DNA of 5,332 nucleotides, taken from contig CAKUZO010000087.1 of the NCBI GenBank assembly GCA_934717895.1, positions 1 to 5,332 on the forward strand, given 5' to 3'. The stretch is from an uncultured Candidatus Melainabacteria bacterium. Its GTDB lineage: Bacteria > Cyanobacteriota > Vampirovibrionia > Gastranaerophilales > Gastranaerophilaceae. The notes beneath the pieces were generated by a model, which saw only the letters and a list, made by a program, of their open reading frames with translations, ran no database searches and was not told the origin of the DNA. A program made the position numbers and the translations under genes. Shown here one piece after another: positions 1 to 5,189 of the stretch (positions are counted from its first letter, which is position 1; the number at the start of each line of letters is the position of its first letter).

Positions 1-584
1 ACGATATTGTAAGACAAGCAAGAGAGCAAAATTGCGACATGATAATTTCGCACCACCCATTGTTTACAGTGCCACTACTATATAAAAATATAGATATTTA
101 TTGTGCCCACACAAATCTTGATCGTGCACAGGGCGGAACAACCGATACTTTGATTTGTAAATTGTTTCCTCGCCCCGACGGGGAGAGGATAGAATTTCTT
201 AGCGAATGCAGTGAGCTTAGAAATTCAGGTGAGGGGTTCACTCGTTACATAAATTACGAAACCTCTCTTCAAGACTTTGTCGAACGTCTTAAAACAATTT
301 CACCGCATTTAAGATATGTTAATAATAAAGGTGTTACAGAGCTTAAACGAATTGCATTTTGTGCCGGAAGTGGTACTGAATTTATACAAGAGGCTTTTGA
401 AAACGGTGCTGACGCACTTGTTACAGGCGATTTGAAATTCCACACAGCACTTGATAGTCCGATTGTTGTGTTTGATATCGGGCATTTTGAGAGTGAAATT
501 CTTGTTCTGCCTGTGTTTGAGCAAATTATTGGAGATGAAGTCGAATTTGTTTATGCCAAAGAAACGAGTCCGTTTAAATATTAA
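1..584 (+). CDS. NIF3/DUF34 family dinuclear metal-binding protein, 5' end outside the window
   Basis: The reading frame is open from base 3, so the ATG at 39 is internal and the gene begins upstream of the window. About 194 residues are visible. The family (E. coli YbgI, B. subtilis YqfO) forms toroidal hexamers with a two-metal site; its physiological reaction is not settled. The expected ligands are present: the paired histidines of ISHHP (visible residues 17-18), the Asp of AHTNLD (40), and the His and Glu of GHFESE (161 and 165). The GADALVTGDLKFH block is also typical. The spacing from HH to HxxxE is about 144 residues, close to YbgI, so this is the short form without the extra inserted domain of YqfO-like members. 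About 45-50 N-terminal residues should be missing. It ends in a 4-bp tail-to-tail overlap with the pilin gene. Family assignment is secure; function is not. Confidence 0.93.
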   Translation, partial: DIVRQAREQNCDMIISHHPLFTVPLLYKNIDIYCAHTNLDRAQGGTTDTLICKLFPRPDGERIEFLSECSELRNSGEGFTRYINYETSLQDFVERLKTISPHLRYVNNKGVTELKRIAFCAGSGTEFIQEAFENGADALVTGDLKFHTALDSPIVVFDIGHFESEILVLPVFEQIIGDEVEFVYAKETSPFKY

Positions 585-604
585 GGTAGGCTTTCCCAAT
601 ATTT
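576..604. terminator. Possible weak bidirectional terminator hairpin at the convergent stop codons
   Basis: AAATATT (576-582) and AATATTT (598-604) are perfectly complementary. An inner 4-bp stem (583-586 with 591-594, one G-T pair) and a 3-base bulge lie between them. The structure covers both stop codons of the converging NIF3 and pilin genes. It is AT-rich and has no clean T-run on either side, so termination is only a possibility. Confidence 0.25.
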
Positions 605-1315
605 CTTTGTATTGTCGTCTGGATTTATGTTGTTCATTGCATAATACGAACAACCGACGCCATTCGTTCCCTGTTTGCTTTTGATAGAACAAGGATAACC
701 GGCTAAATCTGGGTAATGTTGGTTCTCCAATTCTTCTTCGGTATAGAGTTTTATCATTTTTAATGGCTTCAATTTGCTATCACGAGCAATATCAAATTTA
801 AAAATATCATGTCCGATTTGATTTGGACCTTTATAAGGACCATTAGTATCTATAAATATGTGGATAGTAGCGCTATCGACCCCATCAGAATTTGCATGCA
901 TTCCAAAAGAACTACCATCAGCAAGGATTTTAGTTGCTGATGGATAATCATGCCCTATATTCTGGGTAGTTTGTTTTGTTCTATTATAATTGTATACTGG
1001 GTAAAAAGATTTTATATCCTTTACTACTTTCAAATTCTTTTCAAAAGTATCTCTAAATTCTTGTGAATTTTCTGAATAACTATTAGTATTACTATTACTA
1101 TTATATGTTACATAAGTCTGATAAATATTATCAACACCGAGTTGTTGTCTTGTCAAATCATAAGCCTGATAAAGGTTTGTGACACTTTTTTTAAATGCGG
1201 TTTCCAAAACCTTAGCTTTGTATTTTTTTATAACCGTCGGTATTGTTAATGCTGCAACAACTCCAATTATGCCAAGGGTGATTAGAACCTCTGCCAAAGT
1301 AAATGCTCGTCGCAT
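581..1315 (-). CDS. Type IV pilin-like / type II secretion pseudopilin
   Basis: A 244-residue secreted or cell-envelope fibre subunit. It has a class III (prepilin) signal: a short basic leader MRRA, then FTLAEVLITLGIIGVVAALTIP, with Glu at mature position 5 and a hydrophobic helix to about residue 28. Cleavage by a prepilin peptidase would fall after Ala4; most prepilins have Gly there. The C-terminal domain contains an IDTNG...GPNQIGHDIF block (residues 155-172), resembling the calcium-loop region of GspG-type major pseudopilins, and two cysteines (209, 222) that could form a disulfide. Residues 71-79 are an Asn-Ser/Thr run encoded by a hexamer repeat. The ATG at 1315 is preceded by GAAAGGA at 1324-1330, 8 nt away, and by a strong promoter, so it is probably monocistronic. 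Such orphan pilin-like genes are common in Gastranaerophilales (recalled). Whether it belongs to a pilus, a secretion system or an uptake machine cannot be told here. Confidence 0.88.
   Translation of the reverse strand: MRRAFTLAEVLITLGIIGVVAALTIPTVIKKYKAKVLETAFKKSVTNLYQAYDLTRQQLGVDNIYQTYVTYNSNSNTNSYSENSQEFRDTFEKNLKVVKDIKSFYPVYNYNRTKQTTQNIGHDYPSATKILADGSSFGMHANSDGVDSATIHIFIDTNGPYKGPNQIGHDIFKFDIARDSKLKPLKMIKLYTEEELENQHYPDLAGYPCSIKSKQGTNGVGCSYYAMNNINPDDNTKKYWESLP
1079..1102 (-). repeat. Hexamer tandem repeat in the pilin gene (4 units)
   Basis: Four consecutive 6-base units, AATAGT on the coding strand with one AATACT variant, encode the Asn-Ser-Asn-Ser-Asn-Thr-Asn-Ser stretch. The period is a multiple of three, so copy-number change would alter loop length without a frameshift. 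Confidence 0.7.
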
Positions 1316-1346
1316 AGATAAAATCCTTTCTTGTGAATATAATAAT

Positions 1347-1374
1347 ATTATATGTATTTTTTTATAAGTGTCAA
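1347..1374 (-). promoter_or_regulatory. Sigma-70-type promoter of the pilin gene
   Basis: On the minus strand a perfect TTGACA (1369-1374) and a perfect TATAAT (1347-1352) are separated by 16 bp. Transcription would start near 1340, giving a leader of about 25 nt that carries the GAAAGGA ribosome binding site. This is the clearest promoter in the window and separates the pilin gene from mntP, whose stop lies 28 bp upstream of the -35 box. Confidence 0.8.
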
Positions 1375-1402
1375 TAATATAATTTTTTGTGTGGTAAAAG
1401 TT

Positions 1403-1942
1403 TTATAGTAAAGCTTGGAAAGCCAGTAAAATTAGTATTATTCCGCCACTGATTTCCAGGTAGGTTGAGGGGAGTTTTTTAAAGAAGTTTCCGCACCAAA
1501 AACCAATCAATGACATTATGAATGATGCCAAGCCGATTAGTAAAATAGCTTTCAATAACGGTGTATTGGTAAGTTTTAGGCTTATGCCTGATGCCATTGC
1601 GTCAATACTTGTGGCAATTCCCATTCCGATAAGACACTTTAAGCTGATACAACAAATTTTTTCTTCTTTTTCTTGAAACGCTTCGTATATAAATTTTGTA
1701 CCGAGCACAAAAAATATTGCAAAAACAAGCCATGGACTGTAAGATTCAATATATTTGCTTATAGTGCCAATTCCAAAATATCCGAGGACAGGCATGGCAC
1801 TTTGTGAAATTCCCATTGTTATGGCAAGGGCAAGAGAATTTTTTAGTCTGTTGTCGGTAAAAATTAGTCCTTGTGAAAACGAAACGATTAGACAATCTAT
1901 TCCCAAAGCTATGCTTAAAAAAATTAATTCTAAGAAATGCAA
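1403..1942 (-). CDS. mntP: MntP-type manganese efflux pump
   Basis: A 179-residue integral membrane protein with six predicted hydrophobic segments arranged as two three-helix repeats, close to the 188 residues of E. coli MntP. Family marks are LGIDCLIVSFSQG in helix 1 (Asp16, Gly25, same numbers as E. coli), a Gln47/Met-Pro block in helix 2, LGTKFIYEAF at the end of helix 3 (Glu87), IATSIDAMASGI in helix 4 (Asp114, the counterpart of Asp118), and a glycine-rich final helix. MntP exports Mn2+ when it is in excess. The start is a TTG at 1942, supported by a GAGG 7 nt upstream and by the correct N-terminal position of helix 1. It overlaps the end of DUF4127 by 13 bp, so the two are probably translated from one mRNA. 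No manganese riboswitch lies directly before it. Helix 1 is slightly divergent (IDC for the usual MDA). Confidence 0.9.
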   Translation of the reverse strand: MHFLELIFLSIALGIDCLIVSFSQGLIFTDNRLKNSLALAITMGISQSAMPVLGYFGIGTISKYIESYSPWLVFAIFFVLGTKFIYEAFQEKEEKICCISLKCLIGMGIATSIDAMASGISLKLTNTPLLKAILLIGLASFIMSLIGFWCGNFFKKLPSTYLEISGGIILILLAFQALL

Positions 1943-3618
1943 ACTTCTACCTCAAATAACCTGTTCCAAGGAAATTTATACGTAATATTATACTCATCAG
2001 GTTTAATTTTTAATACTTCAAAAATCCTTTGTTCAAACGGTTTCATCAATTCTTTAACCTGCTTTTCGTCGGGAGAAGCCAGTTGCTGTCTGACATTCGC
2101 CTGATAAGCCCAATCGTCTAGGAAGCGAGTGAGTTGTAGAAGTGAAAAGTTTTTATAAAGGTTGGTTTGCCAATCTGACGACGGCATGGTATTAGATGCT
2201 AAGATGCCAAGAGGCATAGAGGCTTGGTCTAATTCGGTTAAGTTATTTTGGGTTTCTTGCAGCTGAGTTGAATTTGTATCAGCTAGATTCTTTCGCTGAC
2301 GCTCAGAATGACGAAAATTGCTACTATCTTCATGAACAATTATTGATACCGACTTTGCCTCTTTGCATCTTTGCGTCTTTGCATCTACAACATTAGCTGC
2401 CACCGCCGTTACCACAGCTCCGCAAATCAAGCTACCCAAAGAATTTGCAGAAGTGTTCCATGCGGAATAACCTAAAAAGTTCTCGCCCAAACCTGTTTCA
2501 AAAACCTGTTCAATAAACGCGTTATCGGCTCCATTTGCATACCTGACATCTGCCACTATATAAGGCTTTTCAGGTTTTTGCCAAGTTCCGGAAAAAGATT
2601 TTGTCGGAACTTTCATAACAATTTCGCCCTGATGCTCCTCAAAATTATTTACATAAAGCAAAATATCTGCCTCATCAGGTTCGCAAACTTCGCAACCGGC
2701 AAGTTCAATTTGCCCTTTTACGGATTTTTCAATCGAAACATCTTCGTAATTTGAGATTAGGTCTTTGTACTCAGGTGCAAGGAATATTGGTGCGATTTTT
2801 ATTGAGTGGAATTTGGGAAGATTGATTTGCTGATAAGATGCCTCTTTGCCTTTTGGCATCTTAGCATCTAAATCACGCTTAGCTGCCTCGCTTCCTAGCT
2901 GCTTAGCTGCTTTTGATGCTGCTTTTGATACTGCTCTTGCAAGTAGTGTTAGCGGAATTTCATCAGCGCCGGTTTTTACAAAACCGCCTAAACTTTCTAA
3001 TTCTTGTGCCTCTTTTACGTTAAACCCAAATTCTGCACAATCATCTTTTGAAAATACCAAAGTTTCAAATAATCCTTGTTTTTGATATTTCAAAAACAGT
3101 TTGTTTATCTCAAAATTTCTTTTTCTTGTCGCAAGGTAATCGTCTAAAATCTCTTGCGGGACATCGGTTTGCACCATTCTTCCGTTTTTGCAAGAATTAA
3201 AAGAATATTCAAAAATCTTTTTGCCCCACTTGTTCCAATACTCTTTTTCTTCTTCGTTCACGTTGTTGTTGGAAATTCGCATAATGCTTGAAAACGCATA
3301 GATTTTGGCATTTTTCTTTTCTAAAATAGCTTTTAACTTTTCAACCCGAATCTTAATCTCGTCAAATGTATCGGGACATCTTCTTGATGATATCAAACCA
3401 CCATAAGCCACGGTATCAAGGCACATTACTATTGCATCAATTTTTGGCAAATGTTCAAGCCACTCAAAAATCGCTTCAACATCAGCGTATTTTGTCAATG
3501 AGCCGAGGAATTTTCGCTCCGGTATAAACAAATCTATTTCACTATCTATCGCACAAATTTGTTGTGGTAAAGTATAACAAACAGGACGGTTATCTATTGG
3601 TATAAAAGCTATGTTCAT
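1930..3618 (-). CDS. DUF4127 family protein carrying in-frame repeat insertions
   Basis: A 562-residue, probably cytoplasmic protein with no visible signal peptide or membrane span. The DUF4127 blocks occur in order: IAFIPIDNRPVCYTLPQ (3-19), AIVMCLDTVAYGGLISSRR (62-80), FSSIMRISNN (109-118), YLATRKRNFEINKL (161-174), VFSKDDCAEFGF (188-199), GADEIPLTLLARA (217-229), IVADVRYANGADN (354-366), GYSAWNTSANSLG (383-395) and RFLDDWAYQANVR (498-510). The family has no established function as far as I know, so none is assigned. Two variable loops (about 228-265 and 411-475) are encoded by degenerate repeats, and the second includes an NFRHSERQRKN stretch typical of dispersed-repeat translation. The frame stays open and every block downstream is intact, so the gene appears functional. 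The ATG at 3618 fits the family N-terminus but has no Shine-Dalgarno. It shares an operon with mntP, which may hint at a metal-related role (inference only). Confidence 0.9.
   Translation of the reverse strand: MNIAFIPIDNRPVCYTLPQQICAIDSEIDLFIPERKFLGSLTKYADVEAIFEWLEHLPKIDAIVMCLDTVAYGGLISSRRCPDTFDEIKIRVEKLKAILEKKNAKIYAFSSIMRISNNNVNEEEKEYWNKWGKKIFEYSFNSCKNGRMVQTDVPQEILDDYLATRKRNFEINKLFLKYQKQGLFETLVFSKDDCAEFGFNVKEAQELESLGGFVKTGADEIPLTLLARAVSKAASKAAKQLGSEAAKRDLDAKMPKGKEASYQQINLPKFHSIKIAPIFLAPEYKDLISNYEDVSIEKSVKGQIELAGCEVCEPDEADILLYVNNFEEHQGEIVMKVPTKSFSGTWQKPEKPYIVADVRYANGADNAFIEQVFETGLGENFLGYSAWNTSANSLGSLICGAVVTAVAANVVDAKTQRCKEAKSVSIIVHEDSSNFRHSERQRKNLADTNSTQLQETQNNLTELDQASMPLGILASNTMPSSDWQTNLYKNFSLLQLTRFLDDWAYQANVRQQLASPDEKQVKELMKPFEQRIFEVLKIKPDEYNITYKFPWNRLFEVEVCIS
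1950..1953 (-). promoter_or_regulatory. Ribosome binding site for the TTG start of mntP
   Basis: GAGG on the minus strand lies 7 nt before the TTG at 1942 and inside the last codons of DUF4127. It decides the mntP start because no ATG exists at the N-terminus of the protein. Confidence 0.6.
2195..2226 (+). repeat. Octamer array, inverted copy, inside DUF4127
   Basis: Three and a half 8-base units read on the plus strand: GATGCTAA, GATGCCAA, GAGGCATA, GAGGC. The first two are identical to units of the array at 2837-2868, which is on the other strand, making a perfect 16-bp inverted repeat 642 bp apart. Read from the gene strand it encodes ASMPLGILAS. Confidence 0.75.
2283..2315 (-). repeat. 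RHSERSEE-type dispersed repeat sequence within DUF4127
   Basis: On the minus strand the segment matches the widespread intergenic repeat whose translation is usually RHSERSEE (core CGTCATTCTGAGCG followed by AGCGAA and AGAATC). Here it is read in frame as NFRHSERQRKNLA. ATTCT and AGAAT at its ends can pair as a short stem. The likeness is recalled, not searched. Confidence 0.65.
2354..2385 (-). repeat. Octamer array in DUF4127 (4 units)
   Basis: On the minus strand four adjacent 8-base units read GATGCAAA, GACGCAAA, GATGCAAA, GAGGCAAA. They encode DAKTQRCKEAK (residues 412-422), just after the conserved SANSLGSLICGAVV region. Confidence 0.8.
2837..2868 (-). repeat. Octamer array in DUF4127 (4 units)
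   Basis: Minus-strand units GATGCTAA, GATGCCAA, AAGGCAAA, GAGGCATC. They encode DAKMPKGKEAS (residues 251-261), directly before the conserved KIAPIFL block. It is the partner of the inverted copy at 2195-2226. Confidence 0.78.
2879..2910 (-). repeat. Octamer array of a second sequence type in DUF4127 (4 units)
   Basis: Minus-strand units GCAGCTAA, GCAGCTAG, GAAGCGAG, GCAGCTAA, separated from the array at 2837-2868 by 10 bp. They encode the Ala/Lys-rich AAKQLGSEAAK stretch. Just upstream, at 2908-2931, lies a 12-base direct duplication encoding SKAASKAA. Confidence 0.7.
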
Positions 3619-3624
3619 AATTTA

Positions 3625-3652
3625 ATTATATGTTAAGATTAAATTTAGGCAA
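3625..3652 (-). promoter_or_regulatory. Candidate promoter of the DUF4127-mntP operon
   Basis: On the minus strand TATAAT (3625-3630) and TTGCCT (3647-3652, four of six matches to TTGACA) are 16 bp apart. The -10 box ends only 6 nt before the ATG at 3618, so transcription would begin at or within a base or two of the start codon. The remaining spacer to menG (3619-3666) holds no clear plus-strand promoter; a TAAGAT at 3634-3639 is a weak -10 candidate for menG. Confidence 0.5.
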
Positions 3653-3666
3653 ACAGGTAACAAATT

Positions 3667-4341
3667 ATGACGCTTGATAAAACTCCTGAAACAATTCAAA
3701 CAATGTTTAATATGATTGCGGATAAGTACGATTTTGTGAACAACGCAATGTCTTTTGGTACGCAAAATTTTGTCAAAAAACAAAGTATTAAGCTTCTTGA
3801 AATTCCACCGCATGCAAAAGTTTTGGATCTTTGTTGTGGAACAGGTGATTTATCTAAAATTGTAAAAAAACAGTCACCATCAGCTCTTGTAACGGGAATT
3901 GATTTTTCAAAACGCATGATTTCTATTGCTAAAAAAAAGGTTGATGGAGTAGAATTTTTGCAAGGTGATGTGACAAATTTGCCGTATCCTGACGATTTTT
4001 TTGATTTTGTCATAATGGGATTTGGGCTAAGAAATATCTTGAATGCAGAAAAAGCAATCGAAGAGGTGTTCAGAGTTTTAAAACCAAGTGGGATTTTCCT
4101 TCATCTGGATTTTGGTCAAAAAAATCTTGCAAGTAAAATTTATGATATTATGACGCCGATTTTAATCAGACTTTTCACTGAAAATCGAGGTGCTTATGCA
4201 TATCTTATCAGGTCAAAGCAAGAGTTTCCGACACCTGATGATTTGATAAAAGATTTTGAAAGTAAGGGGTTGAAATTTGTCTGTCGGAAAGATTTTTTGT
4301 TTGGTGTAATATCTGCACAAGTGCTTTGTAAGTCTATTTAA
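3667..4341 (+). CDS. menG: Demethylmenaquinone methyltransferase (MenG/UbiE family)
   Basis: A 224-residue class I SAM-dependent methyltransferase, near the 233 residues of B. subtilis MenG. It would methylate the ring carbon of demethylmenaquinone (or the equivalent benzoquinol in ubiquinone makers) as the last menaquinone step. Family marks are MFNMIADKYDFVNNAMSFG (13-31), the SAM loop VLDLCCGTGD (52-61), the acidic Asp79 in GIDFS, GDVTNLPYPDDFFDFV (100-115), the signature FGLRNI (119-124), RVLKPSG (136-142, Ser for the usual second Gly) and YLIRSKQEFP (180-189). The ATG is preceded by a weak AGG about 10 nt upstream. No other quinone genes are in the window, so the pathway cannot be confirmed. 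If the host is a fermentative gut melainabacterium, retention of this gene is notable. It overlaps the convergent downstream gene by 8 bp. Confidence 0.93.
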   Translation: MTLDKTPETIQTMFNMIADKYDFVNNAMSFGTQNFVKKQSIKLLEIPPHAKVLDLCCGTGDLSKIVKKQSPSALVTGIDFSKRMISIAKKKVDGVEFLQGDVTNLPYPDDFFDFVIMGFGLRNILNAEKAIEEVFRVLKPSGIFLHLDFGQKNLASKIYDIMTPILIRLFTENRGAYAYLIRSKQEFPTPDDLIKDFESKGLKFVCRKDFLFGVISAQVLCKSI

Positions 4342-5065
4342 TTGATAGAAATAAAACCAAAAAAATTAAGGTTGAGATTAAAAAAGTTATTCCGACTAAA
4401 ACCCAAAAAATTGAAAATTTTTTCTTTTTTTTACAAGCCATCGTAATGGATTGTTTTTTCTTTTTGGTTGGTTTTACGGATTTCGATGATTTTGCAGTTT
4501 TTGCAGATTTTGTTGTTTTAAAGTTTGGTTTTGAAGCATTTTTTTTAGTTTTGGTTTCAATCGGTGCAGATGTTGATTTTTGAGTTTTTGCTTCTTTATA
4601 ACGTTCTGAAAGGCTTTTGGTTGATTTTTCTCCTGTTACCAAAAGCTCTGTGTCATAGCTTATTCGCATTAATTTTGAATCAGCTTTGTTGTTGTAAATG
4701 CAGTAGCTTATTGCAACTTCGAATGCACGTTTAAGACATTCCAAAGTTTCCATTCCGTCTTTTTTGACAGAACCTGCATGGACAGCAGAGTTTCCATGTT
4801 TTTTAAGATAATACAAGTCATTTATAAACTCTTTTTCTTCTACATTGCTTGTCAGGCAGTCGCTGAGTGTTGCCAGCATTTCGTCGAAAGTTTCTTCGGT
4901 AGTTCTATTTTTACCCAAAACTTTCTTGCAGACGTGTTCTCCAAATCGTCTTGTCTGCACCATACATTGCTCGAAATACTCATCACGGTAAAGCCCTTCG
5001 GCTTCCGCAATTATCTCATATAAGTTTTTATCTACTTTTTTTAAAAAATCAAAATTTGTGGGCAT
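4334..5065 (-). CDS. DUF4145/HEPN-like domain protein with C-terminal membrane anchor
   Basis: With the ATG at 5065 the product has 243 residues. Residues 4-125 form a helical domain resembling DUF4145, the module found alone and at the N-terminus of some type I restriction R subunits: NFDFLKKVDKNLYEIIAEAE, then CMVQTRRFGEHVCKKVLG, then LYYLKKHGNSAVHAG. An R-x4-H (Arg39-His44) and GNxxVH (91-96) resemble HEPN-type signatures, though a Lys stands where an Arg often precedes GN. Residues 145-216 are a Lys/Ser/Thr-rich, low-complexity linker. Residues 217-240 are one hydrophobic helix with three residues after it, so a tail-anchored topology with the domain in the cytoplasm is likely. The frame also opens at 5140, but those 25 residues translate heptamer repeat (SIHYSPLTTHYL), so 5065 is preferred; a GTG at 5077 is another option. 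A TACAAT at 5082-5087 may be the -10 box. The function is unknown. Confidence 0.75.
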   Translation of the reverse strand: MPTNFDFLKKVDKNLYEIIAEAEGLYRDEYFEQCMVQTRRFGEHVCKKVLGKNRTTEETFDEMLATLSDCLTSNVEEKEFINDLYYLKKHGNSAVHAGSVKKDGMETLECLKRAFEVAISYCIYNNKADSKLMRISYDTELLVTGEKSTKSLSERYKEAKTQKSTSAPIETKTKKNASKPNFKTTKSAKTAKSSKSVKPTKKKKQSITMACKKKKKFSIFWVLVGITFLISTLIFLVLFLSIK

Positions 5066-5101
5066 AAGATTAGTCACGATAATTGTATAATTTCTGAGAT
5101 A

Positions 5102-5129
5102 GTGAGTAGTGAGTGGTGAATAGTGAATA
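5102..5129 (+). repeat. Heptamer tandem array (4 units)
   Basis: Four 7-base units, GTGAGTA, GTGAGTG, GTGAATA, GTGAATA, lie just upstream of the DUF4145 gene. It is one arm of an inverted pair with 5190-5224. Confidence 0.8.
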
Positions 5130-5141
5130 GACCTTTTCAAA

Positions 5142-5161
5142 AAGTAGGTTGGTTTCTACTT
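5142..5161 (-). terminator. Small hairpin between the heptamer arrays, possible secondary terminator
   Basis: AAGTAG (5142-5147) pairs with CTACTT (5156-5161) around an 8-base loop. On the minus strand the stem runs into five Ts. The stem is short and lies downstream of the much stronger hairpin at 5221-5254. Confidence 0.25.
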
Positions 5162-5189
5162 CAACATCTGTTTAATACATGTTTTGAAC

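Noticed and set aside
39..584. ATG at 39 as the start of the NIF3 gene
   Set aside because: The frame is open upstream to the window edge and residues before it (DIVRQAREQNCD) fit the family, so the start lies outside the window.
309..692. Minus-strand open frame of 127 codons
   Set aside because: It is antisense to the NIF3 gene and the pilin gene end, with no recognisable domain.
1179..1985. Plus-strand open frames at 1179-1367 and 1755-1985
   Set aside because: They are shadows of the pilin, mntP and DUF4127 genes on the other strand.
1943..2100. A yybP-ykoY manganese riboswitch before mntP
   Set aside because: The upstream region is coding sequence of DUF4127 and mntP overlaps it, leaving no room for a leader riboswitch.
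2846..3085. Plus-strand open frame of 79 codons
   Set aside because: It is antisense to DUF4127 and begins inside the octamer array; its MPFGILAS start merely translates the repeat.
1930..3618. DUF4127 as a pseudogene damaged by repeats
   Set aside because: The frame is uninterrupted and conserved blocks continue after both repeat-containing loops to the C-terminus.
3622..4013. Minus-strand open frames within menG (3622-3813 and 3696-4013)
   Set aside because: They are antisense to a gene with complete methyltransferase signatures and encode nothing recognisable.
4333..4349. Terminator between menG and the DUF4145-like gene
   Set aside because: Only a 5-bp AT-rich stem (TCTAT/ATAGA) with no T-run on either strand.
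4778..5023. Plus-strand open frame of 81 codons
   Set aside because: It is antisense to the DUF4145-like gene, which has coherent helical-domain motifs.
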